In this document: positions 18,099 to 26,377 of the stretch, in pieces
How positions within the stretch are numbered: position 1 is the stretch's first letter
Layout of the letters: the number at the start of each line of letters is the position of its first letter
Assembly (NCBI RefSeq): GCF_020966635.1
Contig: NZ_JAJKFQ010000011.1
Coordinates: forward strand, 1,178,001 to 1,242,000
Source: Stieleria sp. JC731
GTDB lineage: Bacteria > Planctomycetota > Planctomycetia > Pirellulales > Pirellulaceae
Direction: 5' to 3'
DNA length: 64,000 nt
The notes under the pieces: model-generated
The model's database searches: none
Seen by the model: only the letters and a program-made list of their open reading frames with translations
What the model was told of the DNA's origin: nothing
Program-made: the position numbers and the translations under genes

Positions 18099-18186
18099 CC
18101 GCAGAATATTGCGGAAGTTTGCATTTTGAGTGATTGTCAGTCGAGATTCAATGGCTAAGATTCCGCAGTTATGTCACAAAATGCAA
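18099..18186. promoter_or_regulatory. Divergent control region with candidate DeoR operators
   Basis: Between the DeoR gene and the MFS gene are CCGCA-N6-TGCGG (18099-18114), a further CCGCA at 18163, and a perfect 10-bp inverted repeat TTGCATTTTG (18119-18128) / CAAAATGCAA (18177-18186). The right arm overlaps the first codons of the MFS gene (start 18171). The spacing of about 58 bases between like positions of the arms would allow looping between two bound dimers. Assignment to the adjacent DeoR protein is inference. Confidence 0.55.
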
Positions 18187-19352
18187 TGTATTGCCGGTTT
18201 TTGCAATGTTTCGCGTTCTTCACCGCCAACGGGCTTATCGTAGGCGGTTGGGCGACTGCGATCCCGTTTGTCAGTTCGAACGCGGGATTGAGTGAGACGG
18301 AGCTTTCGCTTGTCTTGCTTTCGTTCGCGGTCGGTGGGATCGCGGCGATGTTGATCACACCGATTTCGATCGCTTGGTTTAGTACCAATCGCGTCAGCGT
18401 CGCATCTGGAGTCGGCTTTATCGCGATGTTCCCCGTGGTCGTCGCCCAGAGTGAGCTGATCGCTTTGATTGCGACTGCTCTGGCGTTTGGCGGGTGTCAC
18501 GGTGCAATGGATGTCGCGATGAATTCCGATGTCATTGAAGCGGAACGGGAAACCGGGCAACGGTTCATGTCCAAGCTGCATGGTTGCTTTAGCTTAGGAG
18601 CCGCGTTGGGCGCTGGGATCTTCGGCTGGATCGCGACAGATCGTCCGATCTTCATGGCAACGGTCTACGCAGCTACGATCGCGACGCTTGTTGTATTGCT
18701 GATCATCGTAACTCGGGCGTGCAGTAAGCCGCCTCAGGTCCAGCTTGTTAGTGAACCGCAAACGCTGCCTGAGTCCAAAGCACTGCAAAAACAAGCTGAC
18801 GGCACGGCTACTGCGTGGAGACTGTTACTCGCGATGGGGGCGATCGCGTTTGGCTGTCTGGTTGCCGAAGGTGCGATGGTGGATTGGCTTGTGAAGCTGT
18901 TTCAAACAGACCAAGCCACATCGAAGGACGCAGGGTTTGTCTATGCGGCGTTCGCAATTGGCATGTCCGTTTGCCGATTCGGTGGAGACAGGATTTCTAA
19001 ACTTGTCGGAGATCGCCGTACCATCATCGTTGGATGTTTGATTTCCGGCGTTTCCCTGTGTGCCGTGTTGATGCTGCACAATCCGATTGTGGCATGCGTT
19101 CCAGCAATGTTTGCCGGAGCAGGACTTGCCAATGTGATTCCATCGACCTTCCGAACCTGCGGTGCTGACCGCAAGCGACTAGAGCAGACGCTCGCTCGTG
19201 TCACCATCATTGGCTACACGGGGTTTCTATTCGGACCGCCGATGATCGGAATCATTGCCGACGCGACCTCACTGCGCACCGCGTTAGTGGTTCCCGTCGC
19301 GACTCTATTTCTAGCCAGCGCGATCGCGACACTTTCAAAAGCTCTTCGATAA
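18171..19352 (+). CDS. MFS permease
   Basis: A 393-aa major-facilitator transporter with about 12 hydrophobic segments. By eye it resembles the YbjJ/fucose-permease-like group: an N-terminal FTANGLIVGGWATAIPF, a HGAMDVAMNSDVIEAE stretch between helices, LHGCFSLGAALGAGIFGW, and a second-half RFGGDRISKLVGDRRT that corresponds to the MFS loop motif. It probably imports a sugar or related small molecule through the inner membrane. It is followed after 15 bases by a HAD phosphatase, and is divergent from a DeoR regulator whose likely operator overlaps its start. Confidence 0.9.
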   Translation: MSQNAMYCRFLQCFAFFTANGLIVGGWATAIPFVSSNAGLSETELSLVLLSFAVGGIAAMLITPISIAWFSTNRVSVASGVGFIAMFPVVVAQSELIALIATALAFGGCHGAMDVAMNSDVIEAERETGQRFMSKLHGCFSLGAALGAGIFGWIATDRPIFMATVYAATIATLVVLLIIVTRACSKPPQVQLVSEPQTLPESKALQKQADGTATAWRLLLAMGAIAFGCLVAEGAMVDWLVKLFQTDQATSKDAGFVYAAFAIGMSVCRFGGDRISKLVGDRRTIIVGCLISGVSLCAVLMLHNPIVACVPAMFAGAGLANVIPSTFRTCGADRKRLEQTLARVTIIGYTGFLFGPPMIGIIADATSLRTALVVPVATLFLASAIATLSKALR

Positions 19353-19367
19353 CAAATCAAACCCAAT

Positions 19368-20009
19368 ATGAATTCAGATCAGTTCTCCACGTTGATCGAC
19401 AAAACCCCGTTTTTGATCTTTGATTTAGATGGGACTCTCGTCGATTCTTCTGCGAGTGTCCGCAGAGCATGGCGAGATTTTGCTGCGCGGCATCAAGTAC
19501 CCGAAGCGGACATCTTTGCGATTTCAGAGGGACGACAAGGACACGCGGTGATTTCAGAGTTGCGGCCTGACCTGGACGCGATGGCGGAAGATCGATTGCT
19601 GATTGACTTTCAAACTCGTGATGCCAGTGACGTTGTCGAAGTCCCGGGAGCAAGCGATCTGCTTGGCGATCTTGATCCCCAGCGTTGGGGTATCGTTACC
19701 TCATGTACGAAGCGTCTCGCGATGGCAAGGCTGACTGCGGCTCAGCTGCCGATTCCCCCACTGTTCATCACTGCGGACGACACGTTGCACAGTAAGCCTC
19801 ATCCCGAAGGCTTTCAGATGGCGATGCGTTTGGCCGACAAGGACCCATCGGAATGTGTTGTATTCGAGGATTCCAAAGCGGGAATTGAAGCGGCGATCAA
19901 CGCGGGGATTCAAGTCGTACAGATCACACACGCTTCACATGCCTATGTCGATACGCAAATACCTAGCGTGCCTGATTGGTCGAAATATCGAAAGCGGAAT
20001 GCCGCATAA
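19368..20009 (+). CDS. HAD-family sugar-phosphatase-like hydrolase
   Basis: A 213-aa haloacid dehalogenase-superfamily phosphatase. Motif I is LIFDLDGTLVDSS (nucleophile Asp near residue 19), motif II is VTSCTK, motif III is the Lys in HSKPHPEGF, and motif IV is VVFEDSKAGIEAA. The short helical cap between motifs I and II fits the beta-phosphoglucomutase/sugar-phosphatase (GPP, YfbT-like) subgroup. It most likely dephosphorylates a sugar or polyol phosphate in the cytoplasm. It starts 15 bases after the MFS gene, so it is cotranscribed and under the same presumed DeoR control. Confidence 0.9.
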   Translation: MNSDQFSTLIDKTPFLIFDLDGTLVDSSASVRRAWRDFAARHQVPEADIFAISEGRQGHAVISELRPDLDAMAEDRLLIDFQTRDASDVVEVPGASDLLGDLDPQRWGIVTSCTKRLAMARLTAAQLPIPPLFITADDTLHSKPHPEGFQMAMRLADKDPSECVVFEDSKAGIEAAINAGIQVVQITHASHAYVDTQIPSVPDWSKYRKRNAA

Positions 20010-20153
20010 GCATTGACGGATACGGGCGAATGCGTTTCAGGCTCAAAACTTTCGGAAAGTATCTAGGTGGTCCGTCGTCTATACTCCCCGGCGGATCGTC
20101 ACACAGCTTGCAACGATTCAATCGCTCGAAGCCACGCCTCGTATTTCTTAAAA

Positions 20154-21866
20154 ATGACAACGAATCGCAGCCACAAATTCTCACCCCACATTTGCCACAT
20201 TCGCTGCTTCGCGGCGATGTTCTTCGCTTTCTATGCCAGCACCAGCTTGCTTCAGGCAGAAGACGTTTTGGGAACACAAACCAATCAGCGTTTTAGTGCC
20301 GCATCGGACACCGAGTACGCATTGGAGTATTTGCTGTACCTCCCACAAGAATATGACTCCAAACGAGACGAAGGCTTTCCGCTCGTTTTGTTTCTGCATG
20401 GTGCCGGAGAGCGTGGCGACGATTTGGCAAAGGTCAAAACACATGGACCGCCCAAGCTGATCGAATCGGGCAAACATTTCCCCTTCGTTCTAATCTCGCC
20501 TCAGTGTCCGAAAGACCAGACTTGGGACGCGTCTGCGCTTTCAAGTTTGCTTGATGAGATCACGACGAATTACAACGTCGATGTTGATCGAGTCTATCTG
20601 ACAGGACTCAGCATGGGCGGCTACGGAACTTGGGATTTGGGGCTCTCTGAACCGGAGCGGTTCGCAGCCCTCGCACCGATCTGTGGTGGAGGCAACTTGC
20701 TTGACGTTCTGTTGGTTCCTGAGTCTCGCAAAGAGATTTTCGGGAAGCTTCCCGTACGCGTGTACCACGGTGCAAAAGATCCCGTTGTCCCACTGTCCGA
20801 GTCAGAGCGGATGGTTGCAGGAATGAAACATCACGGGGCGTCGGATATTGAATTGACAATCTATCCGGAAGCTTCACACGACTCGTGGACCCAGACATAC
20901 GAGGATCCAAAGTTTTTCGAATGGATGCTGGAGCAGAAGCGACCATCCAATCCACAGCAACTCGCTGGCAACCCGGTATTCAAAGGTTGGTACGCTGACC
21001 CGGAAGGAATCATTTTCGACGATACCTACTGGATCTTTCCAACCTACTCTGCTCCCTACAACCGACAAACGTTCTTTGATTGCTTTTCATCGCAAGACCT
21101 TGTCCATTGGCGTAAGCACTCGCGCATCCTTGATACTGCCGAAATCAAATGGGCGCAGCGAGCGATGTGGGCGCCGTCGATCATTCAAATGGGCGACCAG
21201 TACTTCCTGTTCTTCGGTGCGAACGACATTCAAAACGATCAAACGCTAGGCGGAATTGGTGTCGCCGTGGCCGATCATCCGGCAGGACCGTACAAGGATC
21301 ACTTGGGTAAGCCGCTGGTGGACAAGTTCCACAACGGAGCGCAGCCGATCGACCAGTTTGTTTTCAAAGACGCAGACGGAACACACTATCTGATCTATGG
21401 CGGTTGGCGTCACTGCAACATCGCTCGTCTGAATGATGACTTCAGTGGATTCATCCCGTTCGACGATGGCAGCACGTTTAAAGAGATCACACCGGAAGGA
21501 TACGTCGAAGGGCCGTTCATGTTTATCCGAAACGGCAAGTACTACTTCATGTGGTCCGAAGGCGGTTGGACCGGTCCGAACTATAGTGTCGCTTATGCGA
21601 TCGCCGATTCACCGTTCGGCCCTTTCAAGCGGATCGATAAAGTCTTGAAGCAGGATCCCGAGATCGCAACCGGTGCAGGCCACCACTCGGTGATTCATGT
21701 GCCTGGTTCCGATGACTACTATGCCGTTTACCATCGCCGACCGTTAAATGAGACCGATGGGAATTCGCGAGTTGTCTGCATCGATCGGATGGAATTCGAT
21801 GAAGAAGGATTTATCAAGTCGATTCGGATCACGAACGAAGGTGTTCAGGCTCGTGAGATCGACTGA
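20154..21866 (+). CDS. Secreted esterase-GH43 fusion enzyme
   Basis: A 570-aa two-domain protein. The start is the ATG at 20154; an export signal lies at about residues 14-36 (CFAAMFFAFYASTSLLQAED). Residues ~45-270 are an alpha/beta-hydrolase esterase: LVLFLHGAGERGD oxyanion region, nucleophile GLSMGGYG near residue 151, acid in GAKDPVVP, and His in EASHDSW. Residues ~275-570 are a five-bladed GH43-type glycosidase: WYADPEGIIFDDTYW with the base Asp, MWAPSIIQMGDQYFLFF, and EGPFMFIRNGKYYFMWS with the acid Glu, plus a final GAGHHSVIH block. GH43 enzymes cut arabinan, xylan and galactan side chains; the esterase could remove acyl groups from the same polymer. It lies downstream of the MFS-HAD operon on the same strand. 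Confidence 0.92.
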   Translation: MTTNRSHKFSPHICHIRCFAAMFFAFYASTSLLQAEDVLGTQTNQRFSAASDTEYALEYLLYLPQEYDSKRDEGFPLVLFLHGAGERGDDLAKVKTHGPPKLIESGKHFPFVLISPQCPKDQTWDASALSSLLDEITTNYNVDVDRVYLTGLSMGGYGTWDLGLSEPERFAALAPICGGGNLLDVLLVPESRKEIFGKLPVRVYHGAKDPVVPLSESERMVAGMKHHGASDIELTIYPEASHDSWTQTYEDPKFFEWMLEQKRPSNPQQLAGNPVFKGWYADPEGIIFDDTYWIFPTYSAPYNRQTFFDCFSSQDLVHWRKHSRILDTAEIKWAQRAMWAPSIIQMGDQYFLFFGANDIQNDQTLGGIGVAVADHPAGPYKDHLGKPLVDKFHNGAQPIDQFVFKDADGTHYLIYGGWRHCNIARLNDDFSGFIPFDDGSTFKEITPEGYVEGPFMFIRNGKYYFMWSEGGWTGPNYSVAYAIADSPFGPFKRIDKVLKQDPEIATGAGHHSVIHVPGSDDYYAVYHRRPLNETDGNSRVVCIDRMEFDEEGFIKSIRITNEGVQAREID

Positions 21867-21904
21867 GTGAACTTGGCGGGAGTTGAAATCCATTGCGATT
21901 GGTG

Positions 21905-22200
21905 ATCGTACCCGTCGCAGTCCCTGTGACGCCGGGTTTTGGATCGGCACGGCGGAGCGTGCCGGGTACTTTGGTGGATCGTACCCGTGACAGTCGCTGT
22001 GACGCCGGGGTTTAGATCGGCACGTCGGAGCGTGCCGGGTACTTTGGTTGATCGTACCCGTCACAGTCCCTGTGACGCCGGGTATGGATCGGCACGTCGG
22101 AGCGTGCCGGGTACTATTGGTTGATTGTACCCGTCACAGTCCCTGTGACGTCCGGGGTTTGGATCGGCACGTCGGAGCGTGCCGGGTACTATTGTACGAT
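21905..22200. repeat. 73-bp tandem repeat, 4 units, cloverleaf-like
   Basis: Units begin GTACCCG at 21908, 21981, 22054 and 22127, an exact period of 73. Each unit starts GTACCCG and ends CGGGTAC, which are complementary. Inside lie two perfect hairpins, GTCACAGTCCCTGTGAC (one base varies in early units) and GGCACGTCGGAGCGTGCC. A single strand could therefore fold as a three-way junction with an outer 7-bp stem and two arms. It sits between the 3' ends of the GH43 gene and the 22232 gene. Confidence 0.93.
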
Positions 22201-22231
22201 CAACCGAGGACTCCTTCCGGATGGTCGATCG

Positions 22232-22807
22232 TTAAGTCCAGCCGAAGAAGCGTTCTTGCATCGAGCTTGATTTGACGGTGTCCGTGACATTGCCATCGGA
22301 GTCTTCAACATCCACAACACGGTGGGTGTATTTGTGACCCGAGAGTTCGTTTGTATAGACAGCACCCAGCGGGCCTTTATAGCCAAGGACACAACTCGCC
22401 TTGACTCCATTTCGCCAAAGTTCACGTGCGAGCAATTTGGCGAACGATGGGTTTCCCAAGGCGCTATAGCAAACGTCACATCCGATGGTGCCGATGTAGT
22501 GTTTTTTTAAACCTTTGTCGAGCATCATTTCGACGACTTCTTGGTAACTGCGGTCGGCGCCGCCGGTTCCGTGATCCGCACCGATCGTTGGACTACCGAT
22601 CGATCCGTGTCCACCGATGACGATTCGAGTGTTGAGTCCAAACCCGACTTTTGCGAGTGGTTTGCCTGGCGTATCGAGGTAGACGATCGTCCATTTTCGC
22701 TTGTGGTGACTTCGGCCTCGATTGCTTTGGCAATATTCGTATTCGGTTTTGAAATTACCAGCTTGGGCTTCATTCCAAGGGACAAAAGCGGTTCGACTTG
22801 TTGACAT
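22232..22807 (-). CDS. Hypothetical protein with caspase/C80-like His and Cys pattern
   Basis: A 191-aa protein with no signal peptide. Two blocks recall clan CD cysteine peptidases (C80/caspase-like): a strand then GGHGS (residues 65-69, His67), and TIGCDVCYSALGNPSFAKLL (from residue 107, candidate nucleophile Cys110 or Cys113) followed by an amphipathic helix and a further strand (ASCVLGYKGPLG). The stretch ADRSYQEVVEMMLDKGL lies between them. In this clan the catalytic His precedes the Cys by about 40-50 residues, which fits. I do not recognise a specific family, and peptidase activity is inference. The gene is sandwiched between two different tandem repeat arrays. The ATG at 22807 is the only sensible start. 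Confidence 0.65.
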   Translation of the reverse strand: MSTSRTAFVPWNEAQAGNFKTEYEYCQSNRGRSHHKRKWTIVYLDTPGKPLAKVGFGLNTRIVIGGHGSIGSPTIGADHGTGGADRSYQEVVEMMLDKGLKKHYIGTIGCDVCYSALGNPSFAKLLARELWRNGVKASCVLGYKGPLGAVYTNELSGHKYTHRVVDVEDSDGNVTDTVKSSSMQERFFGWT

Positions 22808-22974
22808 TTGAGCGGATTCTCCGAGCGCGATTCAGCAACGCATGCATGCTAACTATGGATTCGAAAATCGGAGCTGCCTGGGCTACCTTTTCGTTCAAAA
22901 TTAAACAGAAAATGGCTGGTGTTGGAATGTTGCGGTTTTCCGGAGCCTGGTGACGCGGTAGGGAGCGTACCGAT

Positions 22975-23022
22975 GGAATCAGGATCCGCGGGATTGGAGG
23001 AATCAGGATCCGAGTGATTGGC
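22975..23022. repeat. 24-bp direct repeat, two copies
   Basis: GGAATCAGGATCCG occurs at 22975-22988 and 22999-23012, each followed by a related G-rich GATTGG segment. It lies in the non-coding stretch upstream of the 22232 gene. No function is apparent. Confidence 0.6.
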
Positions 23023-23080
23023 GTGAAGCAACCACCGATCGACGCGCGACTCTCCGACCCGCTAGCGTTGTCAGGCAACG

Positions 23081-23614
23081 CACTCAACTTGGAAAGTTGA
23101 GCGACACTGTCGCTCGATTCTCCGAATCGAGCAAAAGTCTGCTCTCCAACGACCAACGATATCGAAGAATTGATTCGGGTGGATGTTCCGCAGTGGTTCG
23201 CACTCAACTTGGAAAGTTGAGCGACAATATCCCTCGATTCTCCGAATCGAGCATGAGTCTATTCTTCAACGACTAGCGGCATCGAAGAATTGATTCGGGA
23301 GGATTTTCCGCAGCGGTTCGCACTCAACTTGGAAAGTTGAGCGATACTGTCGCTCGATTCTCCGAATCGAGCATGAGTCTGCTCATCAACGTCTAACGAC
23401 ATCGAAGAATTGATTCGGGAGGATTTTCCGCAGCGGTTCGCACTCAACTTGGAAAGTTGAGCGACACTGTCCCTCGATTCTCCGAATCGAGCATGAGTCT
23501 ATTCTTCAACGACTAGCGGCGTCGAAGAATTGATTCGGGTGGATGTTCCGCAGCGTTTCGCACTCAACTTGGAAAGTTGAGAAACAATGTCCCTCGATTC
23601 TCCGAATCGAGCAA
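23081..23614. repeat. 120-bp tandem repeat array, about 4.5 units
   Basis: The start CACTCAACTTGGAAAGTTGA recurs at 23081, 23201, 23321, 23441 and 23561, a strict 120-base period. Each unit holds two short perfect hairpins close together, CTCAACTTGGAAAGTTGAG and GCTCGATTCTCCGAATCGAGC (8-bp stems), then about 60 bases with few differences (CATCGAAGAATTGATTCGGG and so on). Since 120 is divisible by three, an in-frame 40-residue repeat appears on the minus strand, but stops break it. It lies just beyond the 3' end of the DUF1549 gene. Confidence 0.93.
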
Positions 23615-23689
23615 GTGATCGAATTCTCTCTGACTCGCTCTCAATCTCACACGTTGAATTGTACGCGTGCCTTCAATACCCGTCCGAGA

Positions 23690-26245
23690 TCAATAGTTAA
23701 AAGTAAACTCAGCGCTCGTCAAAATACTCCATGCCGCGTCTTCTAGCGCGGTTCGTCGATCGCTTGTTTCTTTGGATGATTCATCGGCGCCGCTGTCTCC
23801 ATACTCTTTCAGTACAGACAAAAGAGTTGCACGCTCTTGTTCGTTCGGGCCACGAGCGTAGGCGCGACGAAACATCTTATCGACAAACTCGACGTTGGTT
23901 TGTCCCTGTGCTATCGCAGTGGAGATCACGTTCGATTCGCTCGCCAGTTTCGGATTCAATGTGTCTCCGTTTGATAGGTGCAATACCTGCACCATACTTG
24001 GTTCGTCGCTGCGTTCACATTCGCATGTGATCTCGCGCGGATTGCGGCCAAATGTCTTTAAGAAATAAGAATCGACGGATGAGTCATAGAGTTCGATCGC
24101 TTTGGTTCCCGATGAATAGAAGTCCGTCTTTTGTTTGTCGGCACCGGGGAATGCGATTTCGTTGAACGAAGACGTTGTACCCAGGACTTGGTCGATGGAG
24201 TCAAGCAAAACTTCAGCCATCAATCGGCGCGGGTAGTACCGACTGTGGTACTTCGATTCGGCTGCGTTTTCTGGCAGAGCAACACTACTGCGTTGATACG
24301 TTTCGCTTTGCAACATGGTGCGCATCAGTTGCTTCAAGTCGAAGTCGACTTCGACAACGTAGTCGGCCAAGGCGTCAAGTAAGGCTTCATTTGATGCGGG
24401 GTTGCTAAGCCTTAAATCGTCGACCTGCTCAACCAATCCGCGACTGAAGAAGTTTTCCCAAACACGATTGCAGATCGCACGTGCGAAATACGGATTTTCA
24501 GGTGAAGTCAACCAATCTGCCAAGACGACTCTTCGGTCTGTCGGGTCGTCGATATCGATTGGGGGCGCATCGAGTGGGGCGGGTGGTTGCGGGCGGCCAC
24601 GATTCGGTTGGACCAAATCGCCAGTGGCGGAAACAAACAGCGTGCGTAGCCCATCGCCGTTGCGTCCATCGCCTCCCCAACCTTTGGCACGAACTCGGGC
24701 GAACAAGTTAGCCATCGAGTAGTACTGGTCGTTGGTCCATTTTTCCAACGGATGGTTGTGGCATTTGGCGCAACCGATGGATAGTCCCAGGAACGCTTGG
24801 CAGGCGTTTTCGGTCATGTCTTCGGGGGACTGATGCAAGGCGTAAAAGTTCGTCGCGCCGTTTTCATCACTTCGACCCTTTGCGGTCAGGATTTCGCGAA
24901 CGAATTGATCCCAGGGTTGGTTCGCTTGGACCCGTTCACGAACCCATTGATAATAGGTCTTTACCGCGACCGGGCGTAGCCGTGTGCCATTGATCAGCAA
25001 TACATCGGACCATTTATACGTCCAATAGGAAACATAGTCTTCGCTTGCGAGAAGTTGTTCGATCCAAAGGTCTCGACGTGTTTGAGCAGGTTCGGCAAAG
25101 AAACGATCTTGTTCCTCAATCGTCGGGAGCCTGCCGATCGTATCGAGCGTGCTTCGACGCAAGAAGACTTCATCACTGCATCGACCCGATGGCTTCAATC
25201 GCAGGCGTTGCAGTTGGTCAAGATTGACGACATCGATGAAATTTCGGCGAGGTGAATCGTCGTAGATATCGTTCGCGATTTCAAAGTCGAACGGAACAAT
25301 CATACGCGCCAATACGACTTTACTTCCGAACCATACCAGGACCGCACCTTCACCGCTTCCGGTCACGGTCGCAAGTCCGTTCTCGTCGACTGATGCAACT
25401 GATTCATCGGTCGCTGAAAACTTCGCCAACTGCGTCACATCGACGACTCGACCGTCATCGTAGTGGGCTTGAACAAGGATTTGTGATTGGTCACCGGTGG
25501 CCAGTGTCGCGATCGGCGGAAAGACACTGATCCTTTGAAGTCGGGCGTCTGCTTCGTTTGGACCTTCAGCACCTTGTGCGATCCATTCGGCGATGATGTT
25601 GTAGTTCCTGGATTCTGTCTTGAGACGCAAACCACCTTTGTGAGGCAGCGCGCCGGTCGGTTTCGCCAGCAACAGGCTCCGTCCGGGATCAGAAAGTTCG
25701 ACACGGCGTCCACGAGCTTCACGAACAATCGTGTTGTAGTCGTGCTCGGGGTCGTAGCCCCGTAATGAAAGCCGAAAGCCACCTTTGCCCGCCAAGGCCC
25801 CATGGCAGGCACCCATACTGCAACCTGCTTTGGCAAGCACCGACTGAACTTCATTGCGAAAGCTCCACTGATGCGGTTGGTCTGCCATCGAAACCGTGAT
25901 CGGGATTTCGATTGTCTGGTCGTCGACTTTGCAACGCAGAACGGTGCTGCCGTTGGACACCGCGTGGACTAGTTTTCCATCGAAGGTCGCAACGCGTTCT
26001 TCGTCGATGCTGAACTCTGCCCGGTCTCGTTCATCGCTTGTCAGTTGAGCCGAAAACTGATCATTGCGCATGTGAACGAGCGAGACGGTCTGTCGGGCTT
26101 CGCTTCCATACAACTTAATCTGAGGAGGAAGCCCGGCGAGCTGTTGAGCAACCGCTGGTGAGTTGGCTGATAAGACGGACAGCAATACGCTGAACGAAAA
26201 TGCCGAGGCCAATTTTGAAAAGCGGGAGGAAATGTTTGCGACCAT
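23690..26245 (-). CDS. DUF1549/DUF1553 protein with Ig-like domain
   Basis: An 851-aa exported protein (signal about residues 8-33, ending AVAQ) of the planctomycete PSCyt2/PSD1 type. Near residue 141 is GCSMGACHG, resembling the cytochrome-like N-terminal block. Residues ~235-320 look like a bacterial Ig-like (BIG2) domain (SVDENGLATVTGSGEGAV). DUF1549 follows (FIDVVNLDQLQRL, then a CxxCH as GCAKCHNHPLEKW near residue 491, a possible haem site). DUF1553 closes the protein (DRRVVLADWLTSPENPYFAR to SILTSAEFTFNY). Such proteins are abundant in planctomycetes, usually beside DUF1501 genes as here; their function is unknown, with roles in surface polysaccharide turnover proposed. It lies 132 bases after the DUF1501 gene. 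Confidence 0.93.
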   Translation of the reverse strand: MVANISSRFSKLASAFSFSVLLSVLSANSPAVAQQLAGLPPQIKLYGSEARQTVSLVHMRNDQFSAQLTSDERDRAEFSIDEERVATFDGKLVHAVSNGSTVLRCKVDDQTIEIPITVSMADQPHQWSFRNEVQSVLAKAGCSMGACHGALAGKGGFRLSLRGYDPEHDYNTIVREARGRRVELSDPGRSLLLAKPTGALPHKGGLRLKTESRNYNIIAEWIAQGAEGPNEADARLQRISVFPPIATLATGDQSQILVQAHYDDGRVVDVTQLAKFSATDESVASVDENGLATVTGSGEGAVLVWFGSKVVLARMIVPFDFEIANDIYDDSPRRNFIDVVNLDQLQRLRLKPSGRCSDEVFLRRSTLDTIGRLPTIEEQDRFFAEPAQTRRDLWIEQLLASEDYVSYWTYKWSDVLLINGTRLRPVAVKTYYQWVRERVQANQPWDQFVREILTAKGRSDENGATNFYALHQSPEDMTENACQAFLGLSIGCAKCHNHPLEKWTNDQYYSMANLFARVRAKGWGGDGRNGDGLRTLFVSATGDLVQPNRGRPQPPAPLDAPPIDIDDPTDRRVVLADWLTSPENPYFARAICNRVWENFFSRGLVEQVDDLRLSNPASNEALLDALADYVVEVDFDLKQLMRTMLQSETYQRSSVALPENAAESKYHSRYYPRRLMAEVLLDSIDQVLGTTSSFNEIAFPGADKQKTDFYSSGTKAIELYDSSVDSYFLKTFGRNPREITCECERSDEPSMVQVLHLSNGDTLNPKLASESNVISTAIAQGQTNVEFVDKMFRRAYARGPNEQERATLLSVLKEYGDSGADESSKETSDRRTALEDAAWSILTSAEFTFNY

Positions 26246-26377
26246 TGAACTCAGTATCAGGTGGGGCCAAGGGCGGGATCGTCGATTGCGGGCAACCCAA
26301 GGTCGATTGTTTTATTGACTTCGTTCGGTAAATGATTGCTCAACGAACGGTCTCGAAATCAGTGTGCTGGTGTAGCG

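Noticed and set aside
22770-23447. Minus-strand 40-residue protein repeat over the 120-bp array
   Set aside because: Frame holds only because 120 is a multiple of three; stops break it and no start or signal fits. Kept as a DNA repeat.
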